This document shows, one piece after another, positions 19,876-28,913 of a DNA stretch of 64,000 bases; position 1 is the first letter of the stretch; each line of letters opens with the position of its first letter. This DNA is from a virus. The DNA is taken from positions 1 to 64,000 of IMG/VR virus record IMGVR_UViG_3300042295_000443; one strand, given 5' to 3'. The notes below the pieces were generated by a model. It ran no database searches. It was not told the DNA's origin and saw only the letters and a program-made list of their open reading frames with translations. A program made the translations under genes and the position numbers.

Positions 19876-20229
19876 TTATTTCTTTTTAACTATTTTTTTT
19901 ACAGATCCACCTTTTTTTTGTTGTTTCATACCAACATAGAAACCCCTATTAAACCGGTATTTATCTTCTCTTATATTATTTTCTACTAAATCTCTTAAAC
20001 CTGCACGATCATTTATTTTTTCTGGATTTAAAACCACTGGACCTTCAACCATAGGACTTGGTTTATTTGGATCATATATTCTATCAAGTCTTTCTGAGTC
20101 TCTTCTTTCTAAAGGACCAGCAACAATACCATCTTGAGCTTTAATTAAAGATTTACTAAATGATTTATTTCTAGCTGCCTTAGCATCATTAAAGAATTTA
20201 AGTGGATTTGAAGTAGTTGTCTTTTTCAT
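19876..20229 (-). CDS. Small basic K-x-Q-x-G motif protein
   Basis: 117 residues. The N-terminal NPLKFFNDAKAARNKSFSKS followed by LIKAQDGI is paralogous to the downstream 207-residue protein. The C-terminus has QQKKGGSVKKIVKKK, again the QxxGG plus poly-lysine tail. It starts three bases after the small 49-residue gene. Probably an internal virion protein of the same family. Confidence 0.65.
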   Translation of the reverse strand: MKKTTTSNPLKFFNDAKAARNKSFSKSLIKAQDGIVAGPLERRDSERLDRIYDPNKPSPMVEGPVVLNPEKINDRAGLRDLVENNIREDKYRFNRGFYVGMKQQKKGGSVKKIVKKK

Positions 20230-20231
20230 AG

Positions 20232-20381
20232 TTATTTCTTTTTAGCCATTGCTTTAAATGTCCGAGCTAATGCTGCTCTTTTAGGTGTACAGGTTTTTTT
20301 ACTCATAGGTGTACAAAAACCTTTGTGTTTAGGATTCACAGCTTTTTGGATCCAGTTTTTATCTGTTTTTTTAGTAGCCAC
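20232..20381 (-). CDS. Small conserved basic protein with GTG start
   Basis: A 49-residue frame, starting at GTG (20379-20381), with the sequence pattern KNWIQKAVNPKHKGFCTP, then KKTCTPKRAALARTFKAMAKKK. The WIQKAxxPxxKG and CTPKRAALAxTxKAM motifs are typical of small proteins that recur in large tailed phages of gut Bacteroidetes. The GTG overlaps the TAG stop of the upstream gene (TAGTG), supporting coupled translation. Function unknown; likely DNA- or virion-associated because it is so basic. Confidence 0.7.
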   Translation of the reverse strand: MATKKTDKNWIQKAVNPKHKGFCTPMSKKTCTPKRAALARTFKAMAKKK

Positions 20382-20905
20382 TATTGTTTGTTAGCATTAA
20401 CTTTAACTTTGTTAGCATTAACTTTTACCTTGTTTTTGTTAACTGCAACCTTATTCTTATTAGCTTTGTCTTTATTATTAATAGCAAGTGTAGTAAGACC
20501 TGCAGCAATACCTGTACCAATAAGACCACCCCCTCCAATATTTTTAGCCATAAATTTTGCATTTTCTTTAATACCTGGTACTCTTACTATAGTTCCGTCA
20601 GCTCTTGTAACAGATTTAACAGCTTTAGCTGCAGGTTTGATAACTTTAGAACTTTTACCAGTAGCTCCTATAGCAGGTCCAAAAAATTTAGAAACTCCTT
20701 TTACAATTTTTCCTAATTGAGCTTTTGGAAGATTTTTTGTAGAACCACCTTTTCTACCAAAACCATATTGACTAGAAGTACCCATGTTTTCTTGGGGAAT
20801 ACCATACATGTTTACTGGAGCTTTAGCTAATACTTTTTTAGGAGTTATACCACCATTAGCCATTTTAACTTTACCACCACATTTTGCACACATTAACTTT
20901 GCCAT
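20381..20905 (-). CDS. Basic protein with CxxC pair, glycine patch and C-terminal tandem repeats
   Basis: 174 residues. It opens with MAKLMCAKCGGKVKMANGG, a single CxxC pair plus the xGG motif. A LPKAQLGKIVKG segment lies near residue 59, and a glycine-rich hydrophobic stretch (GGGGLIGTGIAAGLTTLAI) near 123-141. It ends in four near-perfect copies of a KVxVNxNK heptad. The charged repeats and possible membrane-active stretch fit an internal or ejected virion protein. Opposite-strand frames over it are shadows. Confidence 0.65.
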   Translation of the reverse strand: MAKLMCAKCGGKVKMANGGITPKKVLAKAPVNMYGIPQENMGTSSQYGFGRKGGSTKNLPKAQLGKIVKGVSKFFGPAIGATGKSSKVIKPAAKAVKSVTRADGTIVRVPGIKENAKFMAKNIGGGGLIGTGIAAGLTTLAINNKDKANKNKVAVNKNKVKVNANKVKVNANKQ

Positions 20906-20917
20906 AATTTCTATATT

Positions 20918-21154
20918 TTATTTATTTTTAGTAAAATTGTTTAATACATTAACTTGTTCTTGAGCAAGTTTTTTTACATCAGCCATCATCTTAGTATTCT
21001 TTCTAATCTCATCAGCTCTTTTTAAAGTGCTTAATGCAGATTCAACTTCCCACTTTCTCATGTCAGCTTTATTTCCACCCATAATAGAAAGCCCTACTGA
21101 AGAAGATTTCTTAGTAGGTGCTTTCTTAATAGTAGTTGTTTTTTTAATTGCCAT
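20918..21154 (-). CDS. Small basic helical protein
   Basis: 78 residues. A basic N-terminus (MAIKKTTTIKKAPTKKSSS) is followed by a long predicted helix (MRKWEVESALSTLKRADEI, then MMADVKKLAQEQVNVLNNF). Architecturally it resembles a nucleic-acid-associated or scaffold-like peptide. It is packed two bases from the next gene in the same operon. No family recognised. Confidence 0.65.
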   Translation of the reverse strand: MAIKKTTTIKKAPTKKSSSVGLSIMGGNKADMRKWEVESALSTLKRADEIRKNTKMMADVKKLAQEQVNVLNNFTKNK

Positions 21155-21156
21155 GA

Positions 21157-22020
21157 TTATTTCTTTTTAATACCACTTTTTTTCATCATAGAAGTACCAT
21201 TTTTAACAGGACCTCCCATTTGCATTTTTTTAGAAGTAGATTTTCCTGTTCTTCCCGGACGTGACTTTGCTCTAGTATTACCGTTAGTTACAGCAGAATT
21301 AGAAGATGAATTAGCATCTGCTCCAGCAGTTGACCCAGAAGATGTAATGTTAGAAGTATTACCACTATTACGGTTATCAGTATTTGATACAGAAGTACTA
21401 TTTGATGTACTTAATCTTTTTGGAACTTTTACACGGCTTGTTCCTAATACTTTTGCAACATTGTCTGCTCTATTAGATCTTTTTTTACTTACATTGTCAT
21501 AACCTTCTACACTAGCCACCATAGCTCTAGTTTTTGCTTTTTCAATTTTTCTTGATTGTCTTTTACTAAAATTTGATGGTTCAGAAGGAGTAGGAACTAC
21601 ATCAGCTTTTTTAAGTACTGGTTTGAATTTTTCTTTGAATCCTCCACCATTTTGGTATTTTTTAACACCCCCCATAGCCATTTTAGTTTTTTTTGTTCCT
21701 ACAGAACCACCTTTCTTTTGATAACCATTAGGTCCTGTTTGCATAGCTTTTACTTTTGCTTTATAAGCAGCTTGTTTTTTTGCCTCCTCTTTTGCTTTTG
21801 CGGCATTTGACAAATGTAATGCTTTATCTTTATTAAGTGCTGCTTGATCCTCTATAGTTCTAGCCTCTTTAGGCATGGCCATCCAGCTTTCACCAAATTT
21901 AACTAGAGAAGCCTTTGCTCTAGTTCCTATATCATTAAAAACACCTTCATTAAGTTGTTTAACACATTTTTTACCATTCCAATATTGTCCTTTAGGACAA
22001 GTTTTGTTTGTAGTTGCCAT
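21157..22020 (-). CDS. Basic low-complexity protein with YWNGKKC and xGG motifs
   Basis: 287 residues. The N-terminus TCPKGQYWNGKKCVKQ is the same C-x-x-G-x-YWN-x-x-KC patch found twice in the SET-domain protein. KMAMGGVKKYQNGGGFKEKF near residue 120 and KMQMGGPVKNG near the C-terminus carry the shared Q-x-GG motif. The region 195-260 is Ser/Asn/Thr-rich and likely disordered. It follows the capsid-associated gene by 27 bases. Probable internal virion protein. Confidence 0.65.
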   Translation of the reverse strand: MATTNKTCPKGQYWNGKKCVKQLNEGVFNDIGTRAKASLVKFGESWMAMPKEARTIEDQAALNKDKALHLSNAAKAKEEAKKQAAYKAKVKAMQTGPNGYQKKGGSVGTKKTKMAMGGVKKYQNGGGFKEKFKPVLKKADVVPTPSEPSNFSKRQSRKIEKAKTRAMVASVEGYDNVSKKRSNRADNVAKVLGTSRVKVPKRLSTSNSTSVSNTDNRNSGNTSNITSSGSTAGADANSSSNSAVTNGNTRAKSRPGRTGKSTSKKMQMGGPVKNGTSMMKKSGIKKK

Positions 22021-22047
22021 TTTTTTTTAATTTTATATTGTTTATAA

Positions 22048-23079
22048 TTAAGAGTTCCATAATTTTTCAACAGCCATGTTAAGGTCTTTAAGAATATCCT
22101 CATTTAAAGGGTTCTTCATGTACTCAACTACATCTGATACATTCCTACCAAGTAAAGCATTTGACTTTGCATGATAGATATAACCATCTGGCTTATTAAT
22201 AATATACTTAAAAAATACGGAATCTCTAACAATTGATTTAATTTTTAATGTTTCCATGTCCATATTGGTTGCTTCAATGAAAGATTTTGCTGCTCTTTCT
22301 TTATTGCTTTCCCCACCTTCACCATTAATGTACATATCCATATTCTCATATATCACATCATTTGGTGTTGACTTTCTATATTGTGTACTGTTTAAATCTA
22401 CCACTTTTGCTATGTAGAATAACTTAGTACTATTCTTATCAAATAATTTTTGAAGTTCAGCCAAAGCTTTATTCCTCATTTTCTTGTATTCAGTTCTTGC
22501 CATTACAGTCTCTTCCTCTTTGTCTAAGTAAAACTTAGGAGCTACTGCTCTAGATCTTGCATCATCAAAACTTTTTGCTACTATTGAAAAACCTCCTGCT
22601 TCAATAGCCATTAACTTAATTCTATCATATGGATCTTTTGAATCCAAAAATAAAGGATCATTTCCACAAGCAATAGTTATTTTATTCCAGAATGATTTAT
22701 TATCTGGTCTTAATAACTGAACCTTGTTCCAAAACTCTTTATCATCAATATCTATTACATTAGCAGCTAAATCTTTTTCAAGATCTATAATTGCTAATCT
22801 AATTTCTCTTATTCTTGCTTCTCTAACTTCTGTAGGTAATAATTTAATTTCAGGAGCAAATTCATTTAATCCTGTTATATATCTTATTACTCCATTGTTT
22901 TCTAAACAAGCAAGTTGTTCATGGTGTTTTACTCCATCATAGAGTGACATACCATAATTTTCCAGCCCCATATTAGTTGCTGCATTGTCAAAGAACGGTC
23001 TAACAGCAATTGATGTTTTCTTGTTGTTAGCTTTGTTGGTTTCCACCATTGTGAAATTTTCCATTTGTTTGGTTTCCAT
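22048..23079 (-). CDS. Capsid-associated conserved crAss-like protein
   Basis: 343 residues directly downstream of the capsid gene but after its terminator. The middle is helical, with TEVREARIREIRLAIIDLEK, and it contains ITGLNEFAPEIKLLP. No signal or membrane segment. The 15 bases around the start codon are duplicated in tandem (AAACCAAACAAATGG twice), which gives two in-frame ATGs at 23079 and 23064; the second may be the ancestral start. Position suggests an auxiliary capsid protein. Confidence 0.65.
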   Translation of the reverse strand: METKQMENFTMVETNKANNKKTSIAVRPFFDNAATNMGLENYGMSLYDGVKHHEQLACLENNGVIRYITGLNEFAPEIKLLPTEVREARIREIRLAIIDLEKDLAANVIDIDDKEFWNKVQLLRPDNKSFWNKITIACGNDPLFLDSKDPYDRIKLMAIEAGGFSIVAKSFDDARSRAVAPKFYLDKEEETVMARTEYKKMRNKALAELQKLFDKNSTKLFYIAKVVDLNSTQYRKSTPNDVIYENMDMYINGEGGESNKERAAKSFIEATNMDMETLKIKSIVRDSVFFKYIINKPDGYIYHAKSNALLGRNVSDVVEYMKNPLNEDILKDLNMAVEKLWNS

Positions 23080-23124
23080 TTGTTTGGTTTTTTATTGGTT
23101 TATATTGGTTAAGATTTAATTAAA

Positions 23125-23153
23125 AAAAAGGGAGAGTATTAGTCTCCCTTTTT
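23125..23153 (-). terminator. Intrinsic terminator downstream of the capsid gene
   Basis: Symmetric hairpin AAAAAGGGAGA-CTAATAC-TCTCCCTTTTT (minus strand) 17 bases after the capsid stop. The A and T flanks would let it act on either strand. Confidence 0.8.
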
Positions 23154-23169
23154 AGTTTGTTATTATATA

Positions 23170-24786
23170 TTAGAAAGATCCACCAGTGATTGGATTTCTC
23201 ATAACTATTTTCAACACTTTAGTTGGGTCTTTTACCCATATAGCTGGCATAGTTTGAGACATCATTACACGGTAACCATTGAATTGTCCAGAGGATTGGA
23301 AGCCTTGGCTACGTCCCATGTAATCCATTGTACCATTTTGGTACCACCACTTCAGTTGATTATCCCAAGATAACTTCAACATAAAGATGTTGTCATTAGT
23401 ATTATCTGTGATATCAAAGATAATGAATGAGTAAGAACTTAATGGGAAACCATCTATGATAGGATTCTCAATATCATTTGTGTGTACATTGTCAAATGCA
23501 GGATTCAAAACAAACTTAACATTTGCCAAGAAAGGAATTACATAAGATGTGTAAGAGAAACCAAAATTCAAGTCCATACCTTTACCAGTGATAGCACCAA
23601 TATCAGCAGCCTGAATTAATAAACCTGATGCAATTGCTTCAGTTTTAATAGCTTCATTTACCATACGCATTCCACCCATACCTGTCTGAACTACTAGAGA
23701 ACGCTTAGGATCTGGACCTTGGAATTCAACCTTACCATTAAAGAAGTTATAGATTTCTCCACGGAACAAGTCAAGAGTAAAGTTATTTTTGTTGTATACT
23801 CTTTTGAAAGAGTTATCCAACTGCTTCCATAAACCTACTGATAACCTAACATCATCTGGTCCATCTTGACGAACTCTACCACCATGACCCCACATTAAGT
23901 AGGTCTCAATGTCAGTTGCTACCTTAGAAAGGTGAGCAGCTTCCATATTAGTTAAGAAAGTTCTAGAAAGATCTCCATTATCAAATGCTTTTTTTACTTT
24001 GTCTTTACCCATAACCTTAACCATATCATCCAAAGATGAGATAGAAGGATCTATGTTTTTATCAAATGTTCTCCAGATTTCAGTTACAGGAACTGTACCA
24101 TCTGCATTCATTCCACCTTTGATCATTAAGTCTGCTCTTGAAGATACAGAATAGTGAACGTGAGCTTCTGCTCCTCCTACAAAGTTGTAGAATTCACGGA
24201 AACCTGTGTTAGTGATAATGTCAGAGAATCTCTCACCATATTCACCACGGGCAGAACCTTTTCTGAATACCTTAGTACCATTAGCAAGATATTTATTATC
24301 TAAAAACTTGTAGTTGTCATTGTTAACTAACTGAACTGTGTAGACAAAACCATCACCCATTGGAAGAATATCTTCTGCAGTGATGTACATCTCACAACCA
24401 TTGTATTTGTCATACGTGATAATATCACCATGTCCAAATTCTCTTTTGTTAAGCTTGATACGGAAGGTTGTACCATCCACACCTTTAAAGCCATTACTTG
24501 ACTCAATGTCTTCTACAATGTAAGGAAGATCTACAGAGACAGGGGTCTGCCACTTGTACTCTCCACGAGCATTATCAACATTAATTACATTCTTACCACC
24601 AAAAGATGATAATTGGTAAAGAGGCATTTCAACTCTTTGAGCCATTGCCCAAAGGTCTACTGGACCTAAGTCCATTGGTTCTGCATCTTTCAGCATATTC
24701 ACCAGGTGGTATGAATCCACATGGGAACTTGCCGCATAGGCTGTATCCCGGAGGAATATGCCGTTGTTCATTACTGGAGTTGCCAT
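23170..24786 (-). CDS. Major capsid protein, crAss type (HK97 fold)
   Basis: 538 residues. Recognisable crAss capsid features are the LRDTAYAASSHVDSYHLVNM N-terminus, VDLWAMAQRVEMPLYQLSSF, and KGSARGEYGERFSDI at about residues 175-190. These belong to HK97-fold capsid proteins forming the icosahedral shell. Its codons are less AT-biased than those of neighbouring genes, consistent with very high expression. It lies between the scaffold-like gene and a terminator. The genomic order terminase-portal-scaffold-capsid supports the call. Confidence 0.9.
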   Translation of the reverse strand: MATPVMNNGIFLRDTAYAASSHVDSYHLVNMLKDAEPMDLGPVDLWAMAQRVEMPLYQLSSFGGKNVINVDNARGEYKWQTPVSVDLPYIVEDIESSNGFKGVDGTTFRIKLNKREFGHGDIITYDKYNGCEMYITAEDILPMGDGFVYTVQLVNNDNYKFLDNKYLANGTKVFRKGSARGEYGERFSDIITNTGFREFYNFVGGAEAHVHYSVSSRADLMIKGGMNADGTVPVTEIWRTFDKNIDPSISSLDDMVKVMGKDKVKKAFDNGDLSRTFLTNMEAAHLSKVATDIETYLMWGHGGRVRQDGPDDVRLSVGLWKQLDNSFKRVYNKNNFTLDLFRGEIYNFFNGKVEFQGPDPKRSLVVQTGMGGMRMVNEAIKTEAIASGLLIQAADIGAITGKGMDLNFGFSYTSYVIPFLANVKFVLNPAFDNVHTNDIENPIIDGFPLSSYSFIIFDITDNTNDNIFMLKLSWDNQLKWWYQNGTMDYMGRSQGFQSSGQFNGYRVMMSQTMPAIWVKDPTKVLKIVMRNPITGGSF

Positions 24787-24817
24787 TTTTATATTTGTTT
24801 TATTTGTTACTTATTTA

Positions 24818-26068
24818 TTAAAATCTTCTAAACATATTTCCACCATTTCTGGAAATTGTTTTTTGTTGTTTAGTTCCAATTGATCTTTTATCACTTCCTT
24901 CATCATTTATTACTGAAGAAGTAATTTTTCTAGCTTCTTCTGTTTTTAACATTCTTACAGTTTTTTCTGTAGCTATTTTAGATCCTTGATCTCTTACTTT
25001 ACCTTTATATCCTTCTGGATCTGCAAGTAACCAAAGTGCTTCTGCAATTAGATCATGTCTTGGTTCTACAAACTGATACTTTTCTAAAAGGTGGCCTAAC
25101 ATATTTGTAGGTTTCCCAGATATTGAAGGGTAATTTGGTTGAACTAATCCTGAATATAACATACCTTGTGTTTTTTTATCAAGTTTAATTCCTCCTAAGT
25201 CACCTACTGAAAGTGTATTATATACATTATCAGTATATTTTTTTGCAGCATTCTGTTGCTTTTCTTTTTTTGTTTCTTGTTCAGCTAGTTGTCTTGCAAC
25301 AATTTCTTCTTGCATTCTATCTAACTTAGGTTTAAACTGATTAGCTTTTTGCTCCAGTCTTCCCATATCTCCCCATTCTTCTATTTCTGTTTCAATCTCT
25401 TCAGCTGTTCCAAAATTAGTAGCCCAAAGATATTGTCTTGCAATTTCTGCTTGATCATGTTCATCAGCTGGATCCAGTTGAATCATTTCTTCTACTTGAG
25501 CCAGTGTTCTGAAAAGACCTTTTAAATCTTGTCCTCCATCTGCAACATACTTTGCTGCAATTTGAAGTTCTTCTGGTAAAGCATTAAAAAATTCTTTTGG
25601 AGTATTCTCTCTAATTTTATTTTCTCTTTCTTGAAAATTTGCTTCAAATAATTCTCTAAAGTCTTTAGTAGTATATTCTTCTAATGGTTTATCATCATCA
25701 AATCCAACTAAAGAACCTTCTTCAATCATTTTTTGTGCTAGGTCAGCAAGACCTGATTTATCTACTTTAGGTCTTCCTTTACCTCCAGCATCTTCAGCTT
25801 GACTGATTAATCCATCAAGTTCAGCTATTGCTTCTTTTACTTCTGCATCTTCTTCTTTCTTTTCAGAAAAGGAAGATTTGTCAAGGAACGTAGTGTCTAC
25901 ACTCTCCTTAGAGAACATAGTCTTTGGTTTTTCTTCTTCTTTACCATCTGATGGAAGCATTACACTTTCAGCACCTGGTATTCCAAATAATTCATCAATG
26001 TTTACATCTGCTTGTCCTACCGTTGTAGAATCCTGTATTTGAGTTTCCTCAATTTTGTCTTTTTCCAT
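24818..26068 (-). CDS. Probable capsid scaffolding protein
   Basis: 416 residues, highly acidic (EEEKPK, KKEEDAEVKEAIAELDGLI) with long predicted coiled coil at about 250-275 (DRMQEEIVARQLAEQETKKE) and a basic C-terminal tail. Acidic, helical proteins of this size between portal and capsid genes are usually scaffolds that direct shell assembly and then leave. It starts a new transcription unit behind a late promoter-like site. The assignment rests on composition and position. Confidence 0.65.
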   Translation of the reverse strand: MEKDKIEETQIQDSTTVGQADVNIDELFGIPGAESVMLPSDGKEEEKPKTMFSKESVDTTFLDKSSFSEKKEEDAEVKEAIAELDGLISQAEDAGGKGRPKVDKSGLADLAQKMIEEGSLVGFDDDKPLEEYTTKDFRELFEANFQERENKIRENTPKEFFNALPEELQIAAKYVADGGQDLKGLFRTLAQVEEMIQLDPADEHDQAEIARQYLWATNFGTAEEIETEIEEWGDMGRLEQKANQFKPKLDRMQEEIVARQLAEQETKKEKQQNAAKKYTDNVYNTLSVGDLGGIKLDKKTQGMLYSGLVQPNYPSISGKPTNMLGHLLEKYQFVEPRHDLIAEALWLLADPEGYKGKVRDQGSKIATEKTVRMLKTEEARKITSSVINDEGSDKRSIGTKQQKTISRNGGNMFRRF

Positions 26069-26096
26069 TACTTTGGTTTTTGTTGGTTGTTAATGT

Positions 26097-26108
26097 AATA
26101 TACTAATT
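26097..26108 (-). promoter_or_regulatory. Putative late promoter for scaffold-capsid unit
   Basis: The minus strand reads AATTAGTATATT about 29 bases before the ATG at 26068, with leader ACAACCAACAAAAACC. Same core as the other late elements. Confidence 0.55.
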
Positions 26109-26126
26109 AAATTTTAAAAATTTAAA

Positions 26127-26160
26127 ATAAAAAAACTTTTTTTAGCAGTATATGGCTAAA
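26127..26160 (-). terminator. Weak terminator-like hairpin after the portal gene
   Basis: The minus strand has TTTAGC-CATATACT-GCTAAA followed by AAAAG and T7, 4 bases after the portal stop. The stem is short, so it may only partly stop transcription before the scaffold-capsid promoter. Confidence 0.4.
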
Positions 26161-26163
26161 GGT

Positions 26164-28908
26164 CTATTTCTTTTTCTTAGAATCTTTAGAATCAAATTTA
26201 TTTTTGTTTTCTCTAGCAATTTCTAACTGAGTTTGAGCAATATCTCTTTGAACACCTAGCTTCTCTCTTTCAATATCTATTTTCTGATTACTTCTTACAT
26301 TTTCATTAGATTGTTTTTCTCTTGCTAAAGACATTTGTTCTTGATATTGTTCACTTTGTCTTATCTCTTTCATAGATTCTGAAAAGTCTGATTCTTCATT
26401 TTTATTAATATCAGCCATAGCTCCATAACCTGCTGCTTTAATTTCAGCAATAAGAACTTGATTTTGTCTATCTTTTTCAGAATTTGATTCTTCATACTCT
26501 CTTCTCAATCTTTCTTCTTCTGCTTTTGCTTGAATCTGTTGTTCTTGCATTTGCTGTGCAGACTGTTGTTCTTGTTGTTTCTGTTCACTTTGTTTAGCTT
26601 CAGAAGCTTTAAGAACAGTATTAAGTTGAGCAATAGAATCTGCTTGTACTATTTGTCCTAAATCAAATATTGAAGCTCCTGTAGTGTTGTTATTCATAGC
26701 CATTCCTTTTAGTTGATCTAGGATAGCTCTATGATTAGCAGTAGTTGTACAAAATATATTAAGATCTCTCATTAATAAATCAGTTCCTTTTATTTCAAAA
26801 TTTACTTTTTCATCTGCTCCTGTAATATAAGTTAATCTTGCAGATGGCTTAGTAGAGTTATAAAATTGTGCAACATCAGTTCTCATCTGGTGTACTCTTG
26901 GCATTAAGTAATCACAATGCTGTATAAAGAATATTTCTGTTTGTGCATAAGATGCTGAAGCAGCTTGTTCAACTCCAGTAGCAGTTATCTGAGATAGTTG
27001 TTGTCCCATTCTTTGTGGATTAAGACCTATTACTTCAAAGGCTTGTTGCTTAAAGTGATTAGCTAAACTTATTCTAGACATTAATCTTTCTGTCTGAGAT
27101 AGATCTAGTTTCTGGAAATGTTGGAAGTTAAGTGCATTCTCTGTATTAGTAATACTAGTATCAAGAGGAAGCATCTGAAAATTCTTCATTGCCATGTATG
27201 CTTTAGCATAATTACCTTTACCCCAATCTTCTCCTAAAGAGTGCTTAGGAAGAGTGTTCTGATCTAACATGATAATAGTACCTAACTCATCTACTAATAT
27301 GTCAGCAATCTGGTTGTTTACTATGTTGTACCCAATCTGGTATGGCTTCATTAAATCAAGTAAAGCTGTAGACTTAGTATTTCTATCTGAGAATACTGCA
27401 CCTTCTACAGGAAGTTTACATCCATAAAGAGTATTATCACCTTTAAATTGAAACTTAAGAGGACCCATTACATTTTTATCAATACCTATATACATAGGAG
27501 CAAATCCTCCAGGATTACTTGTTCCCCAATAAGATGGCATATTAGGTCCTATCTTTATACCACCCCATACTTCATTAATCCATATCCAATCAATATGATC
27601 TCCAAAGATTACATTATCTTTAGTTTTATTTTTAAATAATCTAGTATCATAAATAGGTTTGTCAATTACTACATAATCTTCAGTTATTATTTCATTTATT
27701 ACTTCACCATTATCTGCAACTTTAGTAAGATGACCTACTTTTCTTTGAGACTTCCAATACATTGTAGAACATCTTAATAAATTAAGAAAACCTTCTCTAG
27801 TAAAATCTTCACCTTCAGAAAGAATTTGTTGTACTATATCTCCTTGTGTACCATTCATTACAGCAGAAGTATACTGCCTCATTCCAAGAGAAGGCATATT
27901 TGTATTCCATTCATGTGATTTAGTTGCATCATAAAATGAACCATCATTTTGCATACCACCAATATTGTAACCAGCTGATCTAATTGGAAAAATAGCTTCT
28001 AATGATAGTAACTGTTCTTCTGTCATTAAGTATCCATACTTATCTATAACATCTGAAGGAGTTAATAAATCTGTTTTACCAACCCAATTAGCTTGAGAAA
28101 TATACCTTGCATCTGGAGATTTATGATAAAAACAAACTACAGGATTCCAAAGTTCTACTTCATAATCATCCTCCATCATTCTCATATGCCAAAATTCTCT
28201 ATCTGTAATTAAGGAATCTCTAAAAGCTCTCTCTTCTAATTCATCCATAGAAAATCTTTCTACATCTACCTTATGTTGGTGAGTTGCCCACTCTTCTATC
28301 ATAGATCTATAATCTTTTTTAAAGAATTGTTCTATTTCAGGAAGTGTTCTTAATTTTTCTGGATTTAATTCTTCTTGAGCTTCAGGTGATTCTGGATCTA
28401 AACCTTGTTCTAATAAAGCAGCAGAAATTTTTACTTGTGCATTAGACATTAAAACTTCTTCAACTGCAGCTCTTTTTTCCTCCATCATTTCATTATAAGA
28501 GTATTCATCTACTGCACGGTATGTAAGTTTAGTAGATCTCTTAGCAAATTCAGCTACTAGAACATTAATAACATTTGGAATAATTGGATAAAACTTTAAT
28601 TCTAAAGCAGCAGAATCATCATTTCTTGTAAGATAATCTACAATGTCACTGTTTTCATTATTTTCTTCAACAATATAATCAGATCTATCTATAATACCTT
28701 TTGCAAGTTTATAGTTCTTCATTAACCTTCTAGCATTTCTACGGATCTGTCTTATACCTTGCCATTCTATCCAGTCAAGATTCCAAGCAGACCATTCTTC
28801 ATTTTTATCTTTTTTAGAAATAAATTGTAATGGTTGAGTTAAACTCCCCATTCTATTTGTTTCTGATTTAGCTCCAGCTTTAAGCTGCATTGCATTATAT
28901 ACTTGCAT
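26164..28908 (-). CDS. Portal protein, crAss type
   Basis: 914 residues, large for a portal but normal for the crAss group. The N-terminus IRQIRRNARRLMKNYKLAKG, wing regions, and an LTQPLQFISKKDKNEEWSAW opening match the crAss portal family. The C-terminal ~130 residues are a charged, Gln-rich coiled coil (about 780-905: EAKQSEQKQQEQQSAQQMQ, then EIARENKNKFD), probably the portal barrel or crown. Portals form the dodecameric DNA gate at one capsid vertex. It follows the terminase by five bases. Confidence 0.85.
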   Translation of the reverse strand: MQVYNAMQLKAGAKSETNRMGSLTQPLQFISKKDKNEEWSAWNLDWIEWQGIRQIRRNARRLMKNYKLAKGIIDRSDYIVEENNENSDIVDYLTRNDDSAALELKFYPIIPNVINVLVAEFAKRSTKLTYRAVDEYSYNEMMEEKRAAVEEVLMSNAQVKISAALLEQGLDPESPEAQEELNPEKLRTLPEIEQFFKKDYRSMIEEWATHQHKVDVERFSMDELEERAFRDSLITDREFWHMRMMEDDYEVELWNPVVCFYHKSPDARYISQANWVGKTDLLTPSDVIDKYGYLMTEEQLLSLEAIFPIRSAGYNIGGMQNDGSFYDATKSHEWNTNMPSLGMRQYTSAVMNGTQGDIVQQILSEGEDFTREGFLNLLRCSTMYWKSQRKVGHLTKVADNGEVINEIITEDYVVIDKPIYDTRLFKNKTKDNVIFGDHIDWIWINEVWGGIKIGPNMPSYWGTSNPGGFAPMYIGIDKNVMGPLKFQFKGDNTLYGCKLPVEGAVFSDRNTKSTALLDLMKPYQIGYNIVNNQIADILVDELGTIIMLDQNTLPKHSLGEDWGKGNYAKAYMAMKNFQMLPLDTSITNTENALNFQHFQKLDLSQTERLMSRISLANHFKQQAFEVIGLNPQRMGQQLSQITATGVEQAASASYAQTEIFFIQHCDYLMPRVHQMRTDVAQFYNSTKPSARLTYITGADEKVNFEIKGTDLLMRDLNIFCTTTANHRAILDQLKGMAMNNNTTGASIFDLGQIVQADSIAQLNTVLKASEAKQSEQKQQEQQSAQQMQEQQIQAKAEEERLRREYEESNSEKDRQNQVLIAEIKAAGYGAMADINKNEESDFSESMKEIRQSEQYQEQMSLAREKQSNENVRSNQKIDIEREKLGVQRDIAQTQLEIARENKNKFDSKDSKKKK

Positions 28909-28913
28909 ATCTA

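Noticed and set aside
20325-20720. Plus-strand frames of 131 and 110 codons opposite the basic protein gene
   Set aside because: They are shadows of the repetitive minus-strand gene at 20381-20905; low-complexity Leu/Ser/Asn content and no leader.
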